A stretch of DNA of 64,000 nt, taken from the NCBI GenBank assembly GCA_963556195.1, contig OY744523.1:79083445-79147444 (forward strand), written 5' to 3'. Both the position numbers and the translations under genes were made by a program. Source of the stretch: Sepiola atlantica (taxonomy: Eukaryota > Mollusca > Cephalopoda > Sepiida > Sepiolidae). Shown here piece after piece: positions 23,736 to 34,465 of the stretch (positions are counted from its first letter, which is position 1; each line of letters starts with the position of its first letter). The notes beneath the pieces were generated by a model. It saw only the letters and a program-made list of their open reading frames with translations. It searched no databases and was not told the origin of the DNA.

Positions 23736-24092
23736 ATTTAACATTACAGTCCATTCATTAAAAAAAAACATACAACTTTCAAGGGGGTTTAACACTACAG
23801 TTCATTCATTAAAAAAAACATACAACTTTTGAGGGGGTTTAACACTACAGTTCATTCATTAAAACAAAACATACAACTTACAAGGAGATTTAACACTACA
23901 GTTCATTCATTAAAACAAAACATACAACTTACAAGGAGATTTAACACTATATTCCATTCATTAAAACAAAAAATACAACTTTCAAGCGGGTTTAACACTA
24001 CAGTTCATTCATTAAAACAAAACATACAACTTACAAGGAGATTTAACACTACATTTCATTCATTAAAACAAAAAATACAACTTTCAAGCGGG
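23736..24092. repeat. 51-bp minisatellite, about seven copies
   Basis: The unit begins TTTAACACTACAGTTCATTC and contains CATTAAAACAAAACATACAA, with a length near 51 bp. As this is a multiple of three, the plus strand stays open and reads a repeated NTTVHSLKQNIQL peptide. Later copies alternate between two variants (ACAAGGAGA and TCAAGCGGG), suggesting spread of two-copy blocks. No signals suggest that it is translated. Confidence 0.9.
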
Positions 24093-24987
24093 CTTATAGT
24101 AGTAAAGTTCTTGGACAGATTTTGTCTTGAAAACTAAAGGTGTCAAGTTTTACATTATTATGTCAGCAGACTTTATTTAGTGACAAAATGTTTTCGGTCG
24201 TCGCCTTCGTTCTTCTTCAGGTGTTTGTTGTAGTTGGTAAACTTCTGGGAATGCAGATAAGTTCCTATCAAATGTAACATTAAAAACTTGGCCTTTAAAA
24301 AATGGAACAACATTTCAAAAATGAAGCAACATTTAAAAATTGGAACAACATTTTGATTATTGTTAAACTAATCGCGATTTGTTAGCCATCTTATGCACCT
24401 TTGCTCGGGACCACTGTGCATCGGCTGCCATGATTCAGGATGTGGTGCTGGTCAAAGAAGAAGCCGGCGTGACCCGGGCAGGGTGAACGCCATTGCAGCA
24501 GCAACAAGAGGTATTATTATTTATTTAGCGCACATGTTTCTCTTTGTGAAATCAATATGGCCACTTCAAAAGATGTGGTGTACGGTATTCTCTCACACTA
24601 CCAGAGATGGTCCAATGGCCAACTGTTGTAACAGTTATTCCCATGGTTTTCTTTTCCTTTAAGTTCATAATCATATGTTTTTCTGAAAGAGAACATTAGG
24701 GAATGTAATTCATTAAACAGATGAACTCTTTGGGCTCAGATATGAACCCAACAATTTTGAAGAATGCTACTGCTTTCTTTTTAAAAGTCTGCAATTTGTG
24801 TTATCTAAGAGATCTCTGCTATTTCTACCATTTCTCCCATGCAAAATAGATTTTGTCTGTTTTGAAAATTATTTGAATGCTATCAATATCTTTTAGCTGC
24901 ATTAGTTTCAATAATAATTTTCTTTAAAATCTGCAAACCTGCGGTCAACCAAAGATAAAGCATTTTTTGACAACTCTTCTGTTCTTA
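24093..24987. other. Unassigned DNA with a PLE-like hairpin
   Basis: On the minus strand, 24192-24222 reads CTGAAGA, a spacer with ACGAAGG and CGACGACC, then GAAAAC, resembling the terminal motif of the PLE repeats. 24400-24480 is unusually G+C-rich for the window. No identifiable gene. Confidence 0.35.
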
Positions 24988-25322
24988 CCCTTTTTACTAA
25001 GATCAAAGTGTAGTATCTGTTCCGATGGATACTGCACTCCATAGACTGGTATTGTCTTGGCCTTCGGGGCTTGATTTACGCCGGTCTATGGGTCTGTCCT
25101 GTGCAGTTCTAGGAGGTCCACCCTCCCAGGCTTTGCCTCCCCTCTTTGAGGAGGAGTAAGTTTATTGCTTACTGCCTGAGGCGCCCCTACCGGGGAATGC
25201 CGACGGGGCTGCCCAGGCAATTTTTAAACCCCACTTTCCCGACCCGACCTTGGGTCACATCTTACTTGTGGGAGTAAGATAAAAACTGGCATTGTGCCTA
25301 ACTCCTGGAGATGAGTAAATCA
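24988..25322 (+). mobile_element. U2-headed SINE-like repeat, copy A
   Basis: It opens with CTAAGATCAAAGTGTAGTAT and CTGTTC, which matches the 5' stem-loop and branch-point-recognition region (GTAGTA) of invertebrate U2 snRNA. It then diverges into a G+C-rich body of about 290 bases containing GGGGCTTGATTTACGCC, CCTCCCCTCTTTGAGGAGGA and TGCCTGAGGCGCCCCTACC. The same body is at 61687 and 62035. The last 25 bases contain AACTCCTGGAGATGAGTAAA. The likely class is a snRNA-derived SINE; U2 promoters are pol II type, so how it is transcribed is open. Confidence 0.75.
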
Positions 25323-25379
25323 ATACCCAAAATAATATTTAGCTTCTGGAAATTGCCAAAACATTTTACGATTTGAAAG

Positions 25380-26085
25380 CCATTTTCTTGTCTTTGTTTT
25401 TTGAGAAAGTATTTTTCAACTTTATTTCTCTGTTCAAGTGTCTTTTTATAGCCATATTCAGGTCAGTCTTATAAATCGTCCATATAGCTGTTTCTCTTCC
25501 CATTTTTCTTTTCTCGCCTTATTAGCGATACTGTCTATGTATGTATTCCTTTCATCAGGTCTCTAGTATATAATTTGGTTTCTAAGAATTTTCTTGTCCT
25601 TTCCTGAAGTCTGAGTGATAATATAATAAGTCTCCCCAGATTTTCAGTACTTTCCACCTCTTTCAATCATCGTTGCAAATCACTTTTTGTTCTTGCAATA
25701 GCTGTTTACCATTGATTTCTTGCTGATAATAGCAGGAATTTGAGTGACAATAAGCCTTGCCAGGATTCAACTATCTGTATCATTACAGTGGAGGTCTGGA
25801 TGGTACTCTCCCTTCTTATGACCATTTTATGTGGTACCAACCAATGTTGATGCTACCAGATTTTGTTGTTGCTGTTTTTCTGTTTTAATATCTATACTGG
25901 CAGTTTCAGTTCCCTTGAATTTATGTTCTTTTTAGAATTTTGTGGTTGCGTTGATACTGCATAATTCTATTTCAACTTACATAGTTTTTTTCCAGAGTTT
26001 TCAGAGCTGTTCCATGTGTTCTTCCAATTATTGATGTTACTGTAGTTTTCTTCATGTTCCATATTCCACTCAGGATCAGTGAATC
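25380..26085 (-). mobile_element. R2/Dong-like LINE, C-terminal fragments
   Basis: The minus strand reads QLYGRFIRL near 25430-25470 and, in a neighbouring frame, a block shared with 27095-27175 (TTTCTAAGAATTTTCTTGTC and its complement). 25600-26000 matches the repeats at 3690-4900 and 55438-55900. It is scrambled and heavily mutated. It probably belongs with the reverse transcriptase at 27100-28245, from which it is separated by the plus-strand LINE at 26090-27080. Confidence 0.5.
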
Positions 26086-26089
26086 GATT

Positions 26090-27080
26090 TATGGGGGCTT
26101 AATTTCTAGAGCAATAGCTCTAGACATATCAAAGGCTGTTGACAGGGTTTGACATAAAGGTTTACTTCACAAGCTCGCTAGTTATTGAATATCTGAAAAT
26201 GTACTCTCAACCATAAAATCCTTTCTCTCTGATAGATTTATAAAAGTAGTCGTTGATGGACAGAAGTTTGAAGCACAAACTATCAATGCTGGCGTGCCTC
26301 AGGGTTCCATTCTGAACCCAACACTTTTCCTGATCTTCATAAATGATCTCCCAAACAACATTCTAAGATCATTCGCTGACATTTATGCTGATAACACAAC
26401 CATCTATGGAAACACTTCGAAGAGCATTAATGATCAGGTTCTTTCTGGCTCTCTCTCTTCCAACCTGGACTAAGTGGTGCTATGGGGGAATAGGTGGGTG
26501 GTTACTTTTAATGCGTCAAAGACTAAGCTCCTTTCCTTTCACCACCAACGCTCCGATCCCCAGTTTGTCCCAGTTGGAATGAACGGCTCTCCCCTTGAGA
26601 AAGCCCACTACTTTGAAGAGCTGCTAGGACTGACCTTCTCTTCAGACTTGAAATGGAAGACTTACATTAAATCTGTTGCTGAAACTGCTGAAAAAATGGT
26701 CAGATCATTCTACCGCTCCAGAAAGTATCTTACCCCTGACGCCATCCTCTACCTGTACAAGACTCAAATACGTCCTAACATGGAGTACTGTTGACTCATC
26801 TGGAGAGATGCCGCTGAGAGCACCTTTTTCTGTCTTGACAGAGTCCAAAACTAACTTCAAAATCTAGTGGGAGATGTCCTCTTCTCTTCACAGGTTGCTA
26901 GTCTTTCTCTAGTGGGGGTGTTGTCTTCTCTTTCATACAGCTACTCTCTCACAGAAGAAAAGTTGCTAGTCTTTCTTTGCTCTACCGTTATTTCCATGGC
27001 AGGTGCTTGACTGAGCTCAAATCTATAGTTGCCCCTTGTAAAACATTCACAACTAGAACCCACCTAGCTATTATCACTGT
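26090..27080 (+). mobile_element. LINE reverse transcriptase (Jockey/CR1-like), second type
   Basis: Conceptual reading with a few frameshifts gives [38 protein letters not shown], then IYADNTTIYGN. The catalytic YADD box has become YADN, so the enzyme is dead even apart from the stops. Downstream come NRWVVTFNASKTKLLSF, GLTFSSDLKW, SFYRSRKYLTP and IRPNMEYC, the thumb and C-terminal region. The order and spacing match a Jockey/CR1-like polyprotein. It is flanked on both sides by minus-strand LINE pieces that share a duplicated segment, consistent with insertion into an older LINE. Confidence 0.8.
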
Positions 27081-27099
27081 CAATGATTTCTTACTAGTG

Positions 27100-28245
27100 A
27101 TACTGCCTAAGTATTCATTTTATTGTGTTTCTACTTTATAATTTTGTTTCTAGGAGCTTTCTTGTTCTTCTCAGGTATTTTTTAACCATCTATTTCATTT
27201 CGGTTGACTTGATGGTGTCTACTTCTAGAATGCGCAGATATTTATAGGTCTCATGTTCATCAAGTCCTCTCATCACATCCTTATGAGATAATCCTATGCC
27301 TTCCATTGTTTTCAGTTTTCCCTTCTTCTACTCAAGCAATGCACATTTTCCTATTCTAAATTTCATTCTTATATTCTGGCTGAATATTCTAGTTATGTTT
27401 ATTAGTGTTTCTAGTCCCTGTTTGTTTGTTTGTATTTTGTTTGTCTGTTTTTTGTTTGTTTGTCTGGTTTTTTGTCAGTAGTATCAGATCATCCATATAC
27501 ATAAGGTGGTCTATGTTTTCCTTTCTCCCTATAAATCTGTAACCTGCGTTGCATATCCTGAGTATCTGGGCGAGTGGCATCATGGCTATGAAAAACAGTA
27601 GTGGAGACAGAGAGTCTCCTTGTAAGATGCCTCTTTCTATTCGTATCTCTGCCAGGTGTTGTCTGCCAGCTGTCGGTTCCAGTCTCCATTTTTTTTATTG
27701 CTTTCTCTATGAAATTAACAGTTTGTCTGGTATTTTGTATATTCAATAATTCATGCTTGGGAGAATGTGTCATATGCTTTTTTGTCGTCAATCTATGCCA
27801 TGGCTATGTTCTTTTTTCTGCTTTTACTTCTTTAAGTATCTTTTGGTCAAGATATAGCAGGTCATTTGTCCTCTTGCATTCTTTTTTTTCCTCATGGAGT
27901 AGTCCGCGGCTATTTAGGAAATGGTAGATCTGCTTACTAAGTTGTGTCATTAAGATTTTCAACATGGTTGGTAGGCAGGTTATTGGTCTGTAGTTACTTA
28001 GTGATTTTCCCTTCTTGCTGTCTATTTGAATGTGGTTCTCCTATTAATAATCCACTCGGGTATATCTGTTTACATGTACATTTCCTTAGATTTTCTGCTA
28101 GTCTTTCATGCAGGGTAGTGGATTTCTTAAACCAGAATCCAAATATTATGTCGTGACCAGGTGCTTTCCAGATTGCCAGTTTACTTAAGGTCGTCTTGAA
28201 GGTTTCTTTATTAATTTCAGTTCTACATGGCATTCATGAAGCTGA
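27100..28245 (-). mobile_element. R2/Dong-like LINE reverse transcriptase
   Basis: Read from 28245 downward, the minus strand gives KETFKTTLSKLAIWKAPGHD and STTLHERLAENLRK (finger region), then near 27680-27390 a clean stretch with GILQGDSLSPLLFFIAMMPL, followed by HLMYMDDLILLTKNQ. QGDSLSP and the catalytic MDDL box are intact. Near 27230 follow GLSHKDVMRGLDEHETYKYL and RILEVDTIKSTEMK, the usual region after the palm. The Q-G-D-S-L-S-P form and these C-terminal blocks suggest an R2/Dong-type element. Frameshifts separate the pieces. The CAAA/GTTT repeat at 27418-27475 interrupts the frame. Confidence 0.75.
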
Positions 28246-28400
28246 AGAAAGCCTTCGACAGAGACCCCAGAGGGGTGCTATGGTGAGCAATGCGAAAGGT
28301 GAGTGGCTTGTCCTTCTCGTACAATGTATGTACATGAACGCTAATAGTAGACTCTTTCTGCTATTTAGGGGATGTGCTGAGTGCAGGTGGTGGATATGAA
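28236..28400 (+). mobile_element. Short fragment of another LINE reverse transcriptase
   Basis: The plus strand reads MKLKKAFDRDPRGVLW and then MRK after a stop. This is the A-box region (D/K-L-x-K-A-F-D-R-V-P-R) of a third LINE type. It begins where the minus-strand LINE ends. The first catalytic aspartate position is altered. Only about 40 codons remain. Confidence 0.5.
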
Positions 28401-29359
28401 CTCAGTACAGCCACAAGAGTGAGGGCAGCTTCCTGTACCCCCCCCCACATGTCGCCGACCACATGTTGTTGATTTCGTCACTCTATGAAGTAAAGGTCGA
28501 TGCACTCAGCGACCGTGGCTCTATGTACATCTGACCGTTTCACCAGAATTGGCTGTTAGGCGATACACCCGTATGAATCCACCTACGCTCTCAGTCACAT
28601 GACCAACAACTATATAAGTCCCCAAAGGTGAGAACACATTTTCTCACACGCCGTTGGTCGAACCACATCTAGAAAGATAAAGAAAAAGAAGAAGACGAAG
28701 AGAAAAACGAAAACCGCCTTTTACGTAAAAGATTGGGCAAAAACGCCCCAACGAAAACAGATTTTAAAGTTAACAAAAATGCTGCTAAGAAGATGAATAT
28801 AAAAAAGTAAACAGCCTTTATCGTCTTATATAAAAGATTGGGTAAAACGCACCCCAAAGAAAACAATTGTTCAATGCCGCTCTGAACAATTTGAATGATT
28901 AAAAAGTTGAATTTGAGTTATGGAACCAATTTCAGTACTTGTCTCATCGATAAAATGCCATCATCATTCTCATCTAACAAACTGGAGTGAATGCATCATA
29001 CTCCAACCCGTTTCATACTGTATAGCGACGACCCTGTTATCCAGGACTCAACCTCTGTGTGCCCTATACTGATCAGACTCACTGTCACTTTGCCCATTTT
29101 ATCAGCATTCTCATATGGAGAGAACTTTATTACATTTTGAAGTAGTTAACTCTTATGTGGATTATCTTCTGAATTGCCCAACTGTAAGTTAAACCCCAAC
29201 TTTCTCTCATAAACTGATATTGGGTATTTAAATGAGTTCTTTGCTAGTCAGTTAGATATATCCTTTAAACACTTTTTTTTCAATGTTAGATTTTGATCTC
29301 TTGTTTTATATTTCTTTTCTGTATTTATGAAAATAAATATTTGTATTTGAATTTATAAC
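28401..29359. other. Unassigned DNA with a TATA-like box
   Basis: TATATAAG at 28611-28618 is followed by 28680-28870, where two diverged copies of an AAAAGATTGGGCAAAA-like segment occur. AAATAAATATTTG lies near 29332. The arrangement could be part of an LTR or a lost promoter; there is no supporting coding sequence. Confidence 0.25.
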
Positions 29360-30133
29360 TTGGTTGTCTTATGTGATTTTGCATTTGTTTGTTTACTGAT
29401 TTTCCTTTACTTTCACCAATGTCATGAATTGGAGAATCCTTTCCCCTGTGTTCTTTTTTTGTTATTTAAATCAAAACCCTGGGACTTTGAGCTTTATCTT
29501 TTATCATTTTTATTATTATTGTGTTACATAAAAGCTTTCATAGTTGTAACGAATATGAACTATTGGAAAGTTAACTTACAAAATAAAAATTTGAATTATT
29601 AAATCATAATGCGAAAATAAATTGCAATTAAAATTAGTGTCATTCAAATAGTCGGGTTTAACGAGTGTAGTTTCTAATTTATAATTTATCAAATGTTCAG
29701 GGTTAACATTTCGTATTTATTTCTTAAATTGAAGATGAGCATGCAAATATTTTGGCAATTTATGCCGAGTCGGATGTCACGTTAATGTTGACAGCAAACA
29801 GATTCACACAACCGTAATTTACTAATATTAGATTAAAGATTCAAATTATTCAAAAACTATTTTTTCAAGACACAACGATAATATTTCTGTGTTCTACATT
29901 TACAATGTGACCACACAATTAGACAGTAATCATGTAATTCCTATAAAAACATAAAGCAAACACAAAAGTCAATGGGAAATGTTGAGAGACCTTCCCAGAG
30001 TTCATTGATGATGAAAAAGACAAGTCAGTTTTCTTTCTCACATTTGACAACTTTCAGTCTCAGTTGCTTTGTTCTTGGTGAGAACGCTTGACTCGACCAA
30101 CAACTTTTATTCATGCATTGTACTATGTTTGTA
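29360..30133. other. AT-rich unassigned DNA
   Basis: No gene recognised. The 80-codon frame at 29360-29602 is hydrophobic without a known motif. Confidence 0.45.

Positions 30134-30180
<47 letters not shown>
30134..30180. repeat. (AC)n-(AT)n microsatellite
   Basis: About 18 AC units, then about 6 AT units. Confidence 0.95.
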
Positions 30181-30739
30181 TCTCGGAAGTATCTCAACCA
30201 TTAAAACTATATAAGGAAACAAATAGAAAAAAACAAAAAAACTCTAAGTCCGAAGTCGTTCAGTGGAAAATCACTCATTTTAATTCACTCAATTTAATTT
30301 TTACAGTTATATTAGTTTGCTTCTAACATTATTTAAGGGATCATCAGTTGTTTACCATGAAAAACTGTTTCGGGAATTTAAAAACAAGACAGCATTTAAT
30401 TTCATGGCTTCCCAGCAGAGTTGATCAGACCCCACTTCCCTTAAAAGACAAAAACATAAACGTTCCGTATACTAAATCTAAGTTTTGTTCTGTATAAATG
30501 TTTTGCTAACTTATATTAGTTATTAAAAAAAAAAAAGAAAAAAAAAGAAGTCCTCCTTACCTGTGTTGTTCGTCTGTCTAATAAAATTTATCCGTTACTT
30601 ACATATATATATATACATCATGTTTACATATGTGCACATTACTAATTACTATGTTTGTAGATACGCATATATATAGTGGGTGAATATCTGCTGGCATCCG
30701 GTAGGATGTCCTATCCCCAGCAAAAACAAAACGATAAGA

Positions 30740-30779
<40 letters not shown>

Positions 30780-31500
30780 GTGTACATACACACATTAAAC
30801 AGTTTTAATCAACTATAAGTTACTACGGATAAAGTTATCGATAAATGTAGACTATATATATGATGATGACACACTTCATAATCTAATTTAAGAGTATTAC
30901 ACATTATTTATCAATAAAAAAACAAATTTCGATTTGTTTATTTATACAAACTAAACCATAAACATTGCTTCTTTTCTATAAAGCTAGCTATAACAGAAAA
31001 AATATAAGTATTTTTTAAGTGAAGCCACATACTGTAAGTAATTATCGGATTTGTATAACCTTTGTAGCCATTAATTGATATTATCTCAAGACACAGTTAT
31101 GCTTTTAATTTAAGTTTATGTGAAATCATTTTCTCTGTATCAATAAAAATCACATTTAAGCCTGTTTGTATGAACTAACAGCTTGCTAGCATTATAGTGG
31201 ATGTGCATTCATTTATGCATTCATCAATACAATTGAATAGTAAATCAATTAATAAATCAATTATATTTCATGTAGGTTGTTTTGCATAATTAAACACATT
31301 TAAAATAATGAATACCAGAAATAAAGACGTGTAAAAAAAAAAGAAGAAATATTTTGTTTTTCATTTTAGCCCTGCAATTAATTTGTTTAATAGAATCCTA
31401 AAATCATTTGCCTGGACATGATAACCCTATGATTAGTACTACTTGCATCCCACAAAGAAAATGTTAGAGACAAATAAATAAAGTTTTTAGAGTTTCTTGC
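30181..31500. other. Unassigned DNA with A-rich and AT tracts
   Basis: It contains CATCAG / GTTTCGGG elements near 30343-30373, an A-rich run at 30524-30549 and (AT)n at 30748-30776. No gene recognised. Confidence 0.45.
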
Positions 31501-31504
31501 AAAG

Positions 31505-32110
31505 CATTTTCAGTTAGTCATGTGACAATCGCTCCATGCTATCCAAAATCTAATGGCAAGCAGCGAGCATTAAGAAAATCAGATGGAAGTGAAACTGAAG
31601 ATGAATCGTTACAACAATTTCTCAGAGTTTATCGGATATCTCCAAATCCGAGTACAAATTCAGGAATTGCGCCAACTGAACTTATGTTTGCAAAAAGATC
31701 CGATCAGTATTTGCTAAACTAATACCTCACAAAACCAAAAAGTTTGAAAAATATAATGCCGATGCTACAAATTCTTTCAACTCCAGCGAAAACAATCTAT
31801 TTTAAAGATTATAAAAATGGAAATGTTAGCTGGAAGAAGGCATCGTTAAGAAACGAAGTGAAAGCCTAGTGAATATCATCAAACATTCGAAATGGATTAT
31901 TAAACGAGATTATAACCAGCTTGAAAATAGGTATACAATTGAAACAAATCAAGAAAGTAATTTATAATTTATTTGAAGTACAAAGTATCACCGGAACAGG
32001 AATGTTCTAGTCAGAATAAAAGACAACCATCTTCAACTTCAACAAAAGAAAAAGGTATGGCTTCCAACGGAAGTGAAATTTCAAAAGGGGAAAATGTTGT
32101 GGAGCAATAA
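31505..32110 (+). pseudogene. LTR-retrotransposon integrase C-terminal relic (Gypsy-like)
   Basis: The frame from 31510 reads HVTIAPCYPKSNGK, then LQQFLRVYRISPNPSTNSGI and PTELMFAKRS. This is the end of an integrase core: the P-x-S-N-G motif just before the catalytic glutamate region, and the conserved P-x-E-L-M-F block. The glutamate expected after SNGK is unclear. After a stop at 31720, 31795-31860 reads YFKDYKNGNVSWKKA, the GPY-like C-terminal module. Stops break the frame several times. GTTGTGGAGCAATAACGCCC at 32097-32116 resembles the 5' edge of a Gypsy LTR, but no second LTR was seen. Confidence 0.7.
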
Positions 32111-32477
32111 CGCCCCTCATTACAGAATGAACTAAGTTCGTAAAAATATATTTGTTATTTGTTATTCGGAGAATGAAAAAGATATATATTTGATACTGTA
32201 AATTATTATATAATTTACTGTAAATTATTTCATCTCATTTCATTTCAAACGGAATTCAATAGTTTATCAATTACTACCAAATAAAAATAACTTTGTCGAG
32301 TAAAGATTCGTCCAATTCTTCTAGATTTTGATTTGAAACTATTTTATCTGCTATTATATATTTTTCTAGTTTACTCTTAGTTTCTAAGATAATTATTGTT
32401 ACCATTTTATAATGACTTTTCAGATAAGTTCCTTTTTGGCTGATTTTATTTCAATGTTTTGATTGCTTTATTCTCAG

Positions 32478-32729
32478 ACCTTCCTGACACCTATCTACAA
32501 GAATTGAGCATGGTTCTGGAGACTCCTTGTCTACTGTGATGATAAACATTTATGTGCAGTATTTTGATAAAATGGCCTTAACAATGGCACCATTGTTGCC
32601 AAGATATGCATATGCCAGCATTCTTACATTCTTGTATTCTTGCTCACCAGGAAGTTATGCTGCGACATGTGAGCTTCATGAAATCCTCAATACACTCCAT
32701 GTTGGAAACATATAACGAAAAGCTACAAG
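32478..32729 (+). pseudogene. Possible host exon or processed-gene fragment
   Basis: The sequence is preceded by a pyrimidine-rich TTTATTCTCAG and followed by AAG|GTAAAA, plausible splice sites. One frame reads LPDTYLQELSMVLETPCLL up to a stop; another reads QYFDKMALTMAPLLPRY and SPGSYAATCELHEIL. Both have balanced composition unlike the microsatellite frames. No single frame stays open across it, so if it was an exon it now carries a frameshift. I do not recognise the protein. Confidence 0.25.
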
Positions 32730-32861
32730 GTAAAATGTCCAAAATATTCTGACCAAATAACAATCATAATGAAAATTGTCTAAAATAATATTCGAATAAA
32801 ATCGATATTTACATTCTAAAAATTTCACTTTGTTCTCACTGGAAAAGGAAAAACATTTGTC

Positions 32862-32943
32862 TTGGTATAAAATAACATTTTGTATAAGTTCTTAGATCAA
32901 TTGAGTATAAAATAACATTTTGTATAAGTTGTTTGATCAATTG
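32862..32943. repeat. Tandem duplication of about 41 bp
   Basis: GTATAAAATAACATTTTGTA followed by TAAGTT and GATCAATTGA occurs twice in direct succession with two or three differences. Confidence 0.85.
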
Positions 32944-33091
32944 ATTGCAAAACAAATGAAAATCATATCTGAAACTTAATTGCAATTCATTTTCTGTGCT
33001 CAATTTCATGAGCAGTTCAAGTATTATAACTTGGAGAGAGATTTTAACAAATGGTTAATCAACAAGAAACTCTTCAAGTTTTTAAATCAAA

Positions 33092-33093
<2 letters not shown>

Positions 33094-33135
<42 letters not shown>
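33094..33135. repeat. (CT)n microsatellite
   Basis: About 20 CT units with one T interruption. Confidence 0.95.
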
Positions 33136-33312
33136 AAACAACTATCTGATAGAAAGAGATGTATATTAGAAAAATTTTATACATTGAAGGCAATAAATAA
33201 ATAAAAGATAAATTCCTATTTTTTAGTGATTGTTTCTCTCCTCAAACATTGTTCATTTTATTCATTTGAGTTATTCTTATTAACTTTAAAGTTGCGACTA
33301 TTAGAATATCGT

Positions 33313-33368
33313 TTTTGTGGGGAGTTCATAAACCCATGTGCACATGGGTTTACAAACTCCCCACAAAA
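33313..33368. repeat. 56-bp palindrome without spacer
   Basis: 28-bp arms, mismatched at two positions, meet at ATGTGCACAT. The outer part is TTTTGTGGGGAGTT against its complement. It could extrude as a cruciform or be the two ends of a small element fused tail to tail. Confidence 0.9.
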
Positions 33369-33497
33369 CACTTAAGCAAATAAAAACGCTTTGACTAGTG
33401 ATACAAACCTGCAAGATATGATGACTCCTGCTTTTAACAGAACTACACAAACTTCATATTCCAAACTCAATTACACAAACGGAAACGAATTTTTGTT

Positions 33498-34465
33498 TAA
33501 ATAGATCATTTGGTTTGAGTGCATGACAGAATGGGCATCTCTGTGACAAATGGAGGATTGTGCCGTCCATGACAAATGATGGACCCCGATGTTTATGACA
33601 AATGCTGACTTCAGTGTGAATCAAAAAGTCTTTCACGTGACAAATGGTGAGCTACTGACGTTTTGAAATAAATACTCTTGTTCTCATGGAAAATGTAAAT
33701 AAATACGTCCAAAAATACTCTATATTTCCGAAAAATATAGTGACTTGGGAAAGATGTCTGCCTGCCATAAACAAAATATAAGGCAGTTATTTTTACAGAC
33801 AACGACATGTGAACACTTTTTTGGTAGCAACAATTTCTGCAGAAGCATAACTAAAGCAAAAGAAATTCCGAAGCAGTTGAGTCTGCAGATGATTCATCGT
33901 CAGAAGTTGGTTCTCCTTTTATCAAACATGCACTTTCCTTCAAGCTCCTCTCATTTCTGAGAAAAGACCTGCATCAACTTCCAATTGTTGACTGTTTACC
34001 TTTTGAATCTTGTGGTACATTTGCCTTTCAGAACTTTGACCCACACATGATCATCCCTATCTTGCACATCCCTTGTACATGCTGCAATTTGGATTGGACG
34101 ACAGTATTAACCATCCTGACTCTCACATGGTATTTGTGTATTGTGTCGGCCAAAGTTGTGAAAGAAGAAACATATATCCGGCTGGGGCATAAGCACATTG
34201 GTACTCCATTCTTTCTGCAAGTTTCTGAAACTCCAGCTAGTATTAACAATACTCCCTTCACTTGTTTAAGGGAGTATAGCAATACTCCCTTCACTTGTTA
34301 AAGGGAGTATAACAATACTCCCTTCACTTGTTGAAGGGAGTATAACAATACTCCCTTTTCAAATGAAGTACTTTTGTTTGCTATGGAAGAGCCAAATAGA
34401 TCATTGAGTGGTTAATGAACAGATGCCTCTGTGATAAATGGAGGATCCCGACGTCCACAACAAAG
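33498..34465. repeat. Direct repeat pair flanking 0.8 kb
   Basis: 33500-33575 and 34395-34465 share AATAGATCATT, GGGCATCTCTGTGACAAATG-like and ATGGAGGAT segments in the same order and orientation. The DNA between (33576-34244) holds open frames on both strands (33745-33960 +, 34028-34294 -) with no domain I recognise. Confidence 0.45.
34245..34357. repeat. Tandem array of identical hairpins (33-bp unit)
   Basis: Three and a half copies of a unit containing ATACTCCCTT, CACTTGTT and AAGGGAGTAT. Within each unit the first and last segments are perfect 10-bp complements around a 9-base loop, so the array can form a row of hairpins. Copies differ mainly in one loop base (T, A, G). The spacer is AACA or AGCA. 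Confidence 0.95.

Noticed and set aside
30300..30375. Further hammerhead-like motif (CATCAG and GTTTCGGG)
   Set aside because: The GAAAC and CTGATGA segments are in the wrong order for a single ribozyme, and no supporting stem was found.
34028..34294. 88-codon minus-strand frame with even composition
   Set aside because: A plus-strand frame of the same length overlaps it, part of it is the hairpin array, and no domain is recognisable.
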